Shown here: positions 1-4,723 of the stretch, in pieces
Position numbering within the stretch: position 1 is the stretch's first letter
Layout: each line of letters opens with the position of its first letter
Assembly: GCA_021784495.1 (NCBI GenBank)
Contig: JAJXSQ010000130.1
Location: 1 to 6,511 of the forward strand
Reading direction: 5' to 3'
DNA: 6,511 nt
From: Myxococcales bacterium
GTDB taxonomy: Bacteria; Myxococcota; Myxococcia; Myxococcales; Anaeromyxobacteraceae
Notes under the pieces: generated by a model
The model's database searches: none
What the model saw: only the letters and a program-made list of their open reading frames with translations
What the model was told of the DNA's origin: nothing
Position numbers and translations under genes: made by a program

Positions 1-479
1 TCTGGACGTCCGTGGATAGCGGGGCGACCTGGACCGCTCAGGCCTCTGCCCCGAACTGTTCAGTCATCGCCTCATCCGCGGACGGGACCCATCTCGCGGC
101 GGCATGCGGACAGATCTGGACGTCCGTGGATAGCGGGGCGACCTGGACCGCTCGGGCCTCTTCCCAAAACTGGTATGGCATCGCCTCATCCGCGGACGGG
201 ACCCACCTCGCGGCGGCCGCCTGGGGCGGGCAGATCTGGACGTCCGCAGACAGCGGGGCGACCTGGACCGCTCAGGCCTCCACCCAAAACTGGTATGGCA
301 TCGCCTCATCCGCGGACGGGACCCACCTCGCGGCGACGGCGTCCGGCGGGCAGATCTGGACGTCCGCAGACAGCGGGGCGACCTGGACCGCTTGGGCCTC
401 TACCCAATACTGGTATCGCATTGCCTCCTCCGCGGACGGGACCCACCTCGCGGCGGCCTCCGGCCAGATCTGGACCTCC
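1..479 (+). repeat. Tandem DNA repeat, 114/120-bp unit, about four copies
   Basis: The string CAGATCTGGACGTCC starts at 111, 231 and 351, with a diverged copy (CAGATCTGGACCTCC) at 465 and the tail of another copy at the left edge. Spacing is therefore 120, 120 and 114 bp, and 114 bp to the copy cut by the window start. The block AGCGGGGCGACCTGGACCGCT is identical at 18, 132, 252 and 372. The 6-bp length differences are whole codons (an extra WGG- or SGG-like pair), so the protein frame is kept. Nucleotide identity is high even at third positions, which suggests recent duplication or gene conversion. Confidence 0.88.
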
Positions 480-602
480 TCAACGGCGGACGGCGCCGCG
501 AGATCACTGACCCTGCCTTACGGCTCAAGCGCCACGTTGTCCTACGAGGGCTCCGGACAATTCCTCGTCGGAGCGGCGACGGGTTCAGTGTTTGCCTATT
601 AG
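1..602 (+). CDS. Asp-box (BNR-like) tandem-repeat protein, 3' part only
   Basis: The frame is open from the window's left edge (first full codon at 3) to a TAG at 600-602, so this is the C-terminal 199 residues of a longer protein. The GTG at 12 lies inside a repeat and is not a believable start. The visible part is a 38-40 residue repeat with two conserved blocks: an Asp box read as DSGATW (four copies, at 15, 129, 249 and 369) and a block read as IASSADGTHLAA (four copies). Asp-box/BNR repeats normally form blades of beta-propellers, as in sialidases and YCF48-like proteins, and are usually secreted or on the cell surface. The last unit breaks down after QIWTSS and ends in about 35 Gly/Ser-rich residues finishing in VFAY. 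No enzyme motif, signal peptide or anchor can be seen here, so the function is unknown; a surface or secreted propeller is an inference. No partner gene follows on the same strand. Confidence 0.72.
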   Translation, partial: WTSVDSGATWTAQASAPNCSVIASSADGTHLAAACGQIWTSVDSGATWTARASSQNWYGIASSADGTHLAAAAWGGQIWTSADSGATWTAQASTQNWYGIASSADGTHLAATASGGQIWTSADSGATWTAWASTQYWYRIASSADGTHLAAASGQIWTSSTADGAARSLTLPYGSSATLSYEGSGQFLVGAATGSVFAY

Positions 603-962
603 CGGAGGCGAGGGGGTTTCCCGCGGGCGAAGATTTAGCGAGAGCCCCTCAGGGACCGTGAATCCGGTCAAGTCCCGAATCTTGTGTGAATCGCACTTCG
701 CGTGAAGCTCCTCGGGCACATCAACAGACCCGATCCGCGCTTGGCTGGGACGGGTTCGATCGGCGCCGAGGAGCGGGTTCAAGCGGCGCTGGGCGTAGGC
801 CGGCCAGCGGGGTCGGCCGCGGGACGGTTCGTGCTGTCTGCGCGCGAGGAGGAAGGGGCGGCCTTCGGGCCGGTGGTTCAGGTGATGGCGTGAACGACTT
901 CGCGATGATCGATGACCGGGGCGGCGAGGAGCGCGTCGCGTTGCGTCTCCATGGCGCGGTCC
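603..962. other. Stretch without a supportable gene, probably eroded mobile DNA
   Basis: These 360 bp separate the repeat protein from the IstB remnant. Open frames cross it on both strands, but none gives a recognisable family, a convincing start, or the codon pattern of the core genes. The plus-strand frame beginning GTG at 702 and ending TGA at 891-893 encodes a low-information Gly/Ala/Arg-rich peptide and is not called. No terminator with a T-run, tRNA or clear promoter is seen. Its place directly before a truncated IstB suggests leftover insertion-sequence or island DNA, which is inference. Confidence 0.5.
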
Positions 963-1148
963 TACGACATCCGCAACGCCGACCTGCTGTTCCAGGTCGT
1001 CAGCCGCCGCTACGAGAAGCGCAGCATTGTCCTCACCACGAACCTCACGTTCGGTGAGTGGCCCTCCATCCTCCCCAACGCTGCCTGCACCACCGCACTC
1101 ATCGACCGACTCGTCCACCACTCCGAGATCATCAGCATCGAGGGCAGA
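963..1148 (+). pseudogene. istB: IS21-family IstB helper ATPase, C-terminal fragment
   Basis: About 62 residues from YDIRNADLLF to IISIEG match the C-terminal half of IstB, the AAA+ ATPase that assists the IstA transposase of IS21-like elements. Diagnostic pieces are the YDIRNADLLFQVVSRRYE stretch, the sensor-I-like IVLTTN, the FGEW/P-N-A-A-C segment, and DRLVHHSEIISIEG near the family's usual end. The Walker A region, a Walker B in frame, and the DNA-binding N-terminus (roughly 150 residues) are missing. A TGA at 906-908 closes the frame upstream. No IstA gene is seen. The usual short tail after IEG is replaced in the same frame by recombinase sequence. It cannot work as an ATPase. Confidence 0.82.
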
Positions 1149-1570
1149 CGTGGGGGATCGCTGACCTCCTTCCCGCGCCAGGACGGCAAGCACCGTCTCG
1201 TGAGCGGCACCTACAAGGCCTTCAAGGCAGACTGCCTGACGGTCGGAATCACGCCGCAGCGGCAGTACGAGAGCCGCGCCAGTTTCCGCAGCCTGGCAAA
1301 GGCCGGCGGGGCCAGCAGCGACGTGCTGAAGATGATCACGCACCCGAAGCCGGTCGACGGGCAGGAATTCTACGACCGCGTTCGGCTGATGTGGTCGCGC
1401 ATGTGCGAGGCGATCCTCGCCATCCCTGTCAGCGCCTGGGACGGCACGCCCGTGGAGGTCCCGTGGCCCTCCACGACGCCGACGCCCCCCGCACCGCCCT
1501 CGCCCCCTGGGTCCGCCAAGCCGGCGCCTCCTGCGCAGCCTGAGGCTGCGTCCGGCGCTTCCGCGGCCGA

Positions 1571-1606
1571 GGTTACGGCGGAGGTTACGTTCAGGGTTAC
1601 GGTCGC
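1571..1606 (+). repeat. Three direct GGTTACG repeats on an exact 12-bp period
   Basis: GGTTACG starts at 1571, 1583 and 1595, each followed by five variable bases. The array lies about 55 bp from the encoded CCA end of tRNA-Gly, inside the integrase remnant's reading frame, where it encodes a V-T-x-x repeat. Iterated short sites beside an attachment site are typical of integrase arm-type or excisionase binding sites, but a simple coding repeat is an equal alternative. Confidence 0.5.
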
Positions 1607-1616
1607 CGGGCCCACC

Positions 1617-1655
1617 AACGAAAAGCCCCCGACATCCTTGGAGAATGTCGGGGGC
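1617..1655 (-). terminator. Intrinsic terminator downstream of tRNA-Gly
   Basis: On the minus strand a perfect 11-bp stem (GCCCCCGACAT pairing with ATGTCGGGGGC, arms 1645-1655 and 1625-1635) closes a 9-nt loop and is followed at once by TTTTCGTT. It begins 4 nt past the CCA end of the tRNA, so it fits as the terminator for pgsA-tRNA-Gly transcription. On the plus strand the same hairpin has no T-run after it. Confidence 0.88.
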
Positions 1656-1659
1656 CAGA

Positions 1660-1690
1660 TGGAGCGGGAAAAGGGATTTGAACCCTCGAC
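1660..1690. other. Possible integration (att) site: 3' end of tRNA-Gly
   Basis: The T arm, acceptor strand and CCA of tRNA-Gly face the integrase remnant, the usual arrangement for elements that use the 3' end of a tRNA as attB. The tRNA is complete, as expected when the element restores the gene's end. No second copy of this 3' segment occurs in the window, so the other junction would have to lie to the left outside it. The crossover point cannot be placed from this sequence; a site to the left of the terminator is also possible. Confidence 0.35.
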
Positions 1691-1734
1691 CCTCGCCTTG
1701 GCAAGGCGATGCTCTACCACTGAGCTATTCCCGC
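1660..1734 (-). tRNA. tRNA-Gly, anticodon GCC
   Basis: The reverse complement folds as a complete cloverleaf of 75 nt: acceptor stem GCGGGAA/TTCCCGC, D arm with GCTC/GAGC, anticodon stem TCGCC/GGCGA with loop TTGCCAA (anticodon GCC at 1702-1700, reading GGC and GGU), 5-nt variable loop, T arm GAGGG/CCCTT with loop TTCAAAT, discriminator T and an encoded CCA at 1662-1660. GGC is likely a major glycine codon in so GC-rich a genome. The 5' end lies 22 nt after the pgsA stop on the same strand and a strong terminator follows, so it is probably processed from a pgsA transcript unless it has its own promoter, which I do not see. The integrase remnant abuts its 3' end. Confidence 0.97.
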
Positions 1735-1756
1735 AAGGGTCTCGCGAGGGTCCGGG

Positions 1757-2401
1757 TTATAGAGGGTGGCCTCGCGGGGTGTCAAGGGCGTTCCCACCGC
1801 CCGCCTCGGGCCCCCGGTAGACGGCCCGGATGAAGCCGGCGAAGTAGTTCACCGCCGACCAGACCGAGAAGACCAGCGACAGGTAGAGGAGCCAGGTGCC
1901 GACGCGGTTGTAGTCCACGTCCACGGCGCCGAACCCGAGGTCGAGCGGGTAGACGTAGTGGAGCAGGAGGAAGGTGATGGCGACCACCTGGAACGCCGTC
2001 TTGTGCTTCCCCTCCTGCCCGGCGGCGATCACGATCCCCTCGCTCATGGCGATGGTCCGCAGCCCGGTCACGATGAACTCCCGCGCCATGATCGCGATGA
2101 CCACCCAGGCGGCCACCCGCCCGAGGTGGACGAGCATGACGAGCGCGGCCATGACCACCAGCTTGTCGGCGAGCGGATCGAGGAACTTGCCGATCACCGT
2201 CACCAGCCCCCGCCGCCGCGCCACCCAGCCGTCGAGGAAGTCGGTCGCGCCGGTGACGGCGTAGAGGTTCGCGGCCACGAAGCTGTCCCGCCGGGACTCG
2301 TGGTACGTGTACCAGAGGATCACCGGGATCATGGCGATCCGCACCATGGTGATCGCGTTCGGGAGGTTGAGCGCCTCGCGGCGCAGGGAGCGCGCGCTCA
2401 C
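1757..2401 (-). CDS. pgsA: CDP-diacylglycerol--glycerol-3-phosphate 3-phosphatidyltransferase
   Basis: This is phosphatidylglycerophosphate synthase, the inner-membrane enzyme that makes PGP from CDP-diacylglycerol and glycerol-3-phosphate, the committed step to phosphatidylglycerol and cardiolipin. The 214-residue length is close to the family norm. The CDP-alcohol phosphotransferase signature is complete: D57-G58-x2-A61-R62-x8-G71-x3-D75-x3-D79, preceded by D54. The N-terminal NLPNAITMVR (12-21) is the conserved family opening, which rules out the ATG codons at 19 and 24 as starts and supports GTG at 2401. Hydrophobic segments lie near residues 17-31, 82-105, 137-150 and 180-200. The GTG overlaps the TGA of the upstream transglycosylase gene (GTGA), so translation is probably coupled. 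tRNA-Gly follows 22 nt after the stop. Confidence 0.96.
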   Translation of the reverse strand: MSARSLRREALNLPNAITMVRIAMIPVILWYTYHESRRDSFVAANLYAVTGATDFLDGWVARRRGLVTVIGKFLDPLADKLVVMAALVMLVHLGRVAAWVVIAIMAREFIVTGLRTIAMSEGIVIAAGQEGKHKTAFQVVAITFLLLHYVYPLDLGFGAVDVDYNRVGTWLLYLSLVFSVWSAVNYFAGFIRAVYRGPEAGGGNALDTPRGHPL

Positions 2402-3018
2402 CGGCCCGCCCTGTACGCCCGGTAGAGGGCCACCACCTTGCTCACGTAGTCGCGGGTCTCGGGGATGTCCGGCACGCCGGCCGGCGCGCGGCGCACCGCC
2501 TCCGGCCCGGCGTTGTAGGCCGCCAGGGTCTTCACCATGTCTCCGGCGTACTGGTTGGCGAGGAGCCGGAGGTAGCGGGCCCCGCCGTCGATGTTCTGCG
2601 CCGGGTCCCAGGCGTCGGCGACGTACATCTCGCGCGCCGTCTCGGGCATGAGCTGCATGAGCCCCATGGCCCCCTTCTCGGAGAGGGCGCGGGGGTCGAA
2701 GTTCGACTCCACCGCCATCACCGCGAGGAGCAGCGCCTCGGGGAGCCGGTACTTCGCCGCCGCCAGCCGGACGTGGAGCGCGTAGGGCCCCGGGCTCCCC
2801 GCCGGCGGGAGCGCCCGGGCGCCGGCGCCGGCCGGGCGGTAGAGCCCCGCCTCGGCGCTGGCGCGGCGCACCCGGTGGTACCGCGGATCGCTCGGCGCGT
2901 TGGTGATGTGGATGACGCCGTCCGGATCCACGTAGGAGTAGAGCTCGCCGGCCCGGGCGGCGCCGGGCGCGGCGAGGCAGGCGGCGAGGAGCGCCGGGAG
3001 GAGGGGTCGCGTCGCCAT
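2398..3018 (-). CDS. Exported lytic transglycosylase with DUF4124-like N-terminus and SLT domain
   Basis: This 206-residue protein should cleave the MurNAc-GlcNAc bond of peptidoglycan in the periplasm, giving 1,6-anhydro products. An export signal covers residues 1-23 (cut after ARA). An alternative lipobox L-A-A-C at 11-14 would make it a lipoprotein, though that signal would be short. Residues 25-45 (YSYVDPDGVIHITNAP) look like the DUF4124 module found before SLT domains in many proteobacteria. The SLT domain spans about 78-195: E104 in AVESNF is the catalytic acid, GAMGLMQLMP (116-125) and AYNAG (about 165-169) are family motifs. The ATG at 3018 has no good Shine-Dalgarno; a TGCTAG element lies 12 nt upstream. 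Its stop overlaps the pgsA start, placing a wall enzyme and a phospholipid enzyme in one transcript. The particular transglycosylase subfamily and biological role are not resolved. Confidence 0.92.
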   Translation of the reverse strand: MATRPLLPALLAACLAAPGAARAGELYSYVDPDGVIHITNAPSDPRYHRVRRASAEAGLYRPAGAGARALPPAGSPGPYALHVRLAAAKYRLPEALLLAVMAVESNFDPRALSEKGAMGLMQLMPETAREMYVADAWDPAQNIDGGARYLRLLANQYAGDMVKTLAAYNAGPEAVRRAPAGVPDIPETRDYVSKVVALYRAYRAGR

Positions 3019-3027
3019 CCGCGCGAG

Positions 3028-3057
3028 ACGCTAGCAGGGGCGGCCGGTGGGCGACAA
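3028..3057 (-). promoter_or_regulatory. Candidate promoter for transglycosylase-pgsA-tRNA-Gly unit
   Basis: On the minus strand TTGTCG (3057-3052) is followed after 18 nt by TAGCGT (3033-3028), with TGC directly before the -10, an extended -10 pattern. The expected start of transcription is near 3021, three bases before the ATG at 3018, so the mRNA would have almost no leader. This fits the lack of a Shine-Dalgarno sequence. Called by eye from weak consensus matches. Confidence 0.4.
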
Positions 3058-3079
3058 CTTCGCGGCCGCCGTGTGCTAG
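3031..3079. promoter_or_regulatory. Interrupted dyad in the divergent nadB/transglycosylase spacer
   Basis: CTAGCA (3031-3036) and GGCGGCC (3039-3045) are mirrored exactly by GGCCGCC (3064-3070) and TGCTAG (3074-3079), leaving an 18-nt centre. The two TGCTAG arms point outward, 10 nt before the nadB ATG and 12 nt before the transglycosylase ATG. The dyad could be a regulator-binding site or simply two similar promoter cores placed back to back. Confidence 0.5.
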
Positions 3080-3082
3080 ACC
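3074..3082 (+). promoter_or_regulatory. nadB: Candidate extended -10 for nadB
   Basis: TGC-TAGACC resembles an extended -10 element (TGn followed by TAnAnn). Transcription would begin about 3089, next to the A of the ATG at 3090, predicting a leaderless nadB mRNA. No good -35 is seen at the usual distance (GCGACA at 3051-3056 is too far), and there is no Shine-Dalgarno before the ATG. Confidence 0.3.
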
Positions 3083-3089
3083 ATCCGAC

Positions 3090-4703
3090 ATGCCTGCGCT
3101 CTCCCCCCGCGAGCACGTCGACTTCCTGGTCCTGGGCGGCGGCGTCGCCGGCCTCAGCTTCGCCCTCGAGGCGGCCGCCCACGGCTCGGTCCTGGTCCTC
3201 ACCAAGCGCCAGCGCTTCGAGGGCTCCACCCAGTACGCCCAGGGCGGCATCGCCTCGGTGCTCGGCGCCGACGACCGCTTCGAGCTCCACGTCGAGGACA
3301 CGCTCGTCGCCGGGGCCGGCCTCTGCAAGCGCGAGGCGGTCGAGGTGACCGTCCGCGAGGGGCCGGAGCGCATCCGCTGGCTCCTCGGGCTGGGGGTCGA
3401 GCTCGACCGGGAGGGGCCGGAGGCGCTCCACCTGACCCGGGAGGGCGGCCACTCCCGCCGCCGCATCGTCCACGCCAAGGACACCACCGGCCGCGAGGTC
3501 GAGCGGGTGCTCCTGGCGGCCTGCGAGGCGCGCGGCATCCGGCTCGTCGAGGACGCGGTGGCCGTCGACCTGATCACCAGCGGCAAGCTGGGGATGGGCG
3601 GGCCGAACCGCGCGCTCGGCGCCTACGTCCTCGAGCGCGCGACCGGGGACATCTCCGCGGTCTCGGCGGCGATCACCGTCCTGGCGACCGGCGGCGCCGG
3701 CAAGGTCTACCTCTACACCACCAACCCCGACGTGGGGACGGGCGACGGCGTGGCGATGGCCTGGCGGGCCGGCGCGACGATCGCCAACATGGAGTTCTTC
3801 CAGTTCCACCCCACCTGCCTCTTCCACCCGCAGGCGAAGAGCTTCCTCATCTCCGAGGCGCTCCGCGGCGAGGGCGGGATCCTCCGGAACGCCGCCGGCG
3901 AGCCGTTCATGATCCGCTACGACCCGCGCAAGGAGCTCGCGCCGCGGGACATCGTCGCCCGGTCGATCGACGCCGAGATCAAGCGGCGCGGGGACGACTG
4001 CGCCTACCTCGACATGACGCACCTCCCCAAGGGCTTCCTGCTCGAGCACTTCCCGCACATCCACGCGACCTGCCGGGAGTTCGGCATCGACATGGCGGTG
4101 CAGCCCATCCCGGTCGTCCCGGCGGCCCACTACATGTGCGGCGGGGTGGTGACCGACCTCGTGGGGCGCACCTCCATCCCCCGGCTCTACGCCGCCGGCG
4201 AGGTCGCCTGCACCGGCCTCCACGGCGCCAACCGCCTCGCCTCCAACTCGCTCCTCGAGGGGCTCGTCTTCGGGCGGCGCGCCGCCCTCCGGGCCGTCGA
4301 CGAGCTCGGCGAGACGAGCGGACCGACCCCGACCATCCCCGACTGGAACCCGGGCGCCGCGCTGGCGCCGGACGAGGGGGTGGTCGTCGCGCACAACTGG
4401 GACGAGGTGCGGCGGCTGATGTGGAACTACGTCGGCATCGTCCGCTCCCAGAAGCGGCTCGAGCGCGCCCGCTCCCGCCTCGCGGTCCTCCGCGGCGAGA
4501 TCCGGGACTATTACTGGCAGTACCGGGTGACGCCCGACCTGGTCGAGCTGCGGAACCTCGCCGACGTGGCCACGCTGATCGTCGAGTCGGCCCGCCACCG
4601 GAAGGAGTCGCGCGGGCTCCACTACGTGCTCGACTTCCCCCAGGCCGACGACCGGCAGCTGCGCGACACGGTCGTGGCGCTCGGCGACCTCGAGCCGCGG
4701 TAG
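3090..4703 (+). CDS. nadB: L-aspartate oxidase
   Basis: NadB is the cytoplasmic FAD enzyme that oxidises L-aspartate to iminoaspartate, which NadA then condenses with dihydroxyacetone phosphate to quinolinate for NAD synthesis. The 537 residues match the usual length (about 540). The FAD-binding GGGVAG lies at 16-21 and the flavin-loop GSTQYAQGGIA at 45-55. Residues known to bind substrate in the E. coli enzyme appear in conserved settings: E118 in REGGHS, H240 in FHPT, R286 in APRDIVAR, H347 in AAHYMCGG and R382 in GANRLASNSLLEG. Residues about 410-520 form the helical C-terminal domain. ASNSLLEG and the HYMCGG block favour NadB over the related succinate dehydrogenase and fumarate reductase flavoproteins. 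It is divergent from the transglycosylase gene by 71 bp, ends convergently with the lipoprotein gene, and has no nadA or nadC beside it. It appears intact. Confidence 0.97.
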   Translation: MPALSPREHVDFLVLGGGVAGLSFALEAAAHGSVLVLTKRQRFEGSTQYAQGGIASVLGADDRFELHVEDTLVAGAGLCKREAVEVTVREGPERIRWLLGLGVELDREGPEALHLTREGGHSRRRIVHAKDTTGREVERVLLAACEARGIRLVEDAVAVDLITSGKLGMGGPNRALGAYVLERATGDISAVSAAITVLATGGAGKVYLYTTNPDVGTGDGVAMAWRAGATIANMEFFQFHPTCLFHPQAKSFLISEALRGEGGILRNAAGEPFMIRYDPRKELAPRDIVARSIDAEIKRRGDDCAYLDMTHLPKGFLLEHFPHIHATCREFGIDMAVQPIPVVPAAHYMCGGVVTDLVGRTSIPRLYAAGEVACTGLHGANRLASNSLLEGLVFGRRAALRAVDELGETSGPTPTIPDWNPGAALAPDEGVVVAHNWDEVRRLMWNYVGIVRSQKRLERARSRLAVLRGEIRDYYWQYRVTPDLVELRNLADVATLIVESARHRKESRGLHYVLDFPQADDRQLRDTVVALGDLEPR

Positions 4704-4723
4704 GGGCCGCGGGCGAGGCCCCT
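4702..4723. terminator. Hairpin spanning the convergent nadB and lipoprotein stop codons
   Basis: AGGGGCC (4702-4708) pairs with GGCCCCT (4717-4723) around an 8-nt loop, a perfect 7-bp GC-rich stem. It includes the last two bases of the nadB TAG and the last base of the lipoprotein gene's TGA. Neither strand has a T-run after it, so it is not a classical intrinsic terminator, but its place between converging genes suggests a shared barrier to transcription or exonucleases. Confidence 0.4.

Larger units (their letters stand above)
1149..1820 (+). pseudogene. Tyrosine recombinase (integrase), C-terminal catalytic fragment fused behind IstB
   Basis: The frame continues from the IstB piece with no stop. 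A segment at about 1197-1430 resembles the C-terminal catalytic region of phage/island-type tyrosine recombinases: YESRASFRSLAKAGG has the place of the second-Arg box (normally HxxR), MITHP that of the following His box, and EFYDRV supplies a candidate nucleophilic Tyr at 1371-1373. The N-terminal arm- and core-binding domains and the first catalytic Arg are absent, so it is dead as an integrase. A Pro/Ala-rich tail follows (about 1455-1560), then three VT repeats. The frame then stays open through the terminator and the antisense strand of tRNA-Gly, stopping only at 1818-1820, inside pgsA on the other strand. Residues after about 1620 are therefore probably not original integrase. Family assignment is from motif resemblance; the position beside a tRNA 3' end supports it. 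Confidence 0.65.

Noticed and set aside
1..479. CRISPR array from regular repeats
   Set aside because: Units of 114-120 bp are almost wholly conserved and coding, with no short repeat and unique-spacer pattern.
609..650. Possible hairpin after the repeat protein (GAGGGG...CCCCTC)
   Set aside because: Six base pairs around a loop of nearly 30 nt and no T-run; not a convincing terminator.
702..893. Plus-strand frame starting VKLLGH, recalling a recombinase LGH box
   Set aside because: The following residues lack the expected T-x-x-x-Y pattern; the match is too short to call.
894..916. Walker-B-like peptide FAMIDD before the IstB fragment
   Set aside because: It is in a different frame and about 46 nt before YDIRN, whereas IstB has only about five residues there. 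A frameshifted remnant is possible but not supported.
585..1343. 252-codon minus-strand frame over the IstB/integrase remnant
   Set aside because: No recognisable family; the opposite strand carries clear IstB motifs.
1757..3586. 609-codon frame extending pgsA far upstream
   Set aside because: Only residues from the GTG at 2401 look like PgsA; the upstream part is the out-of-frame shadow of the transglycosylase gene and antisense nadB.
2718..4622. 634-codon minus-strand open frame antisense to nadB
   Set aside because: It is the mirror of a strongly supported nadB with G/C-rich third positions; the peptide is Asp/Gly/Val/Arg/Ala-rich without any family motif, as expected from a shadow frame.
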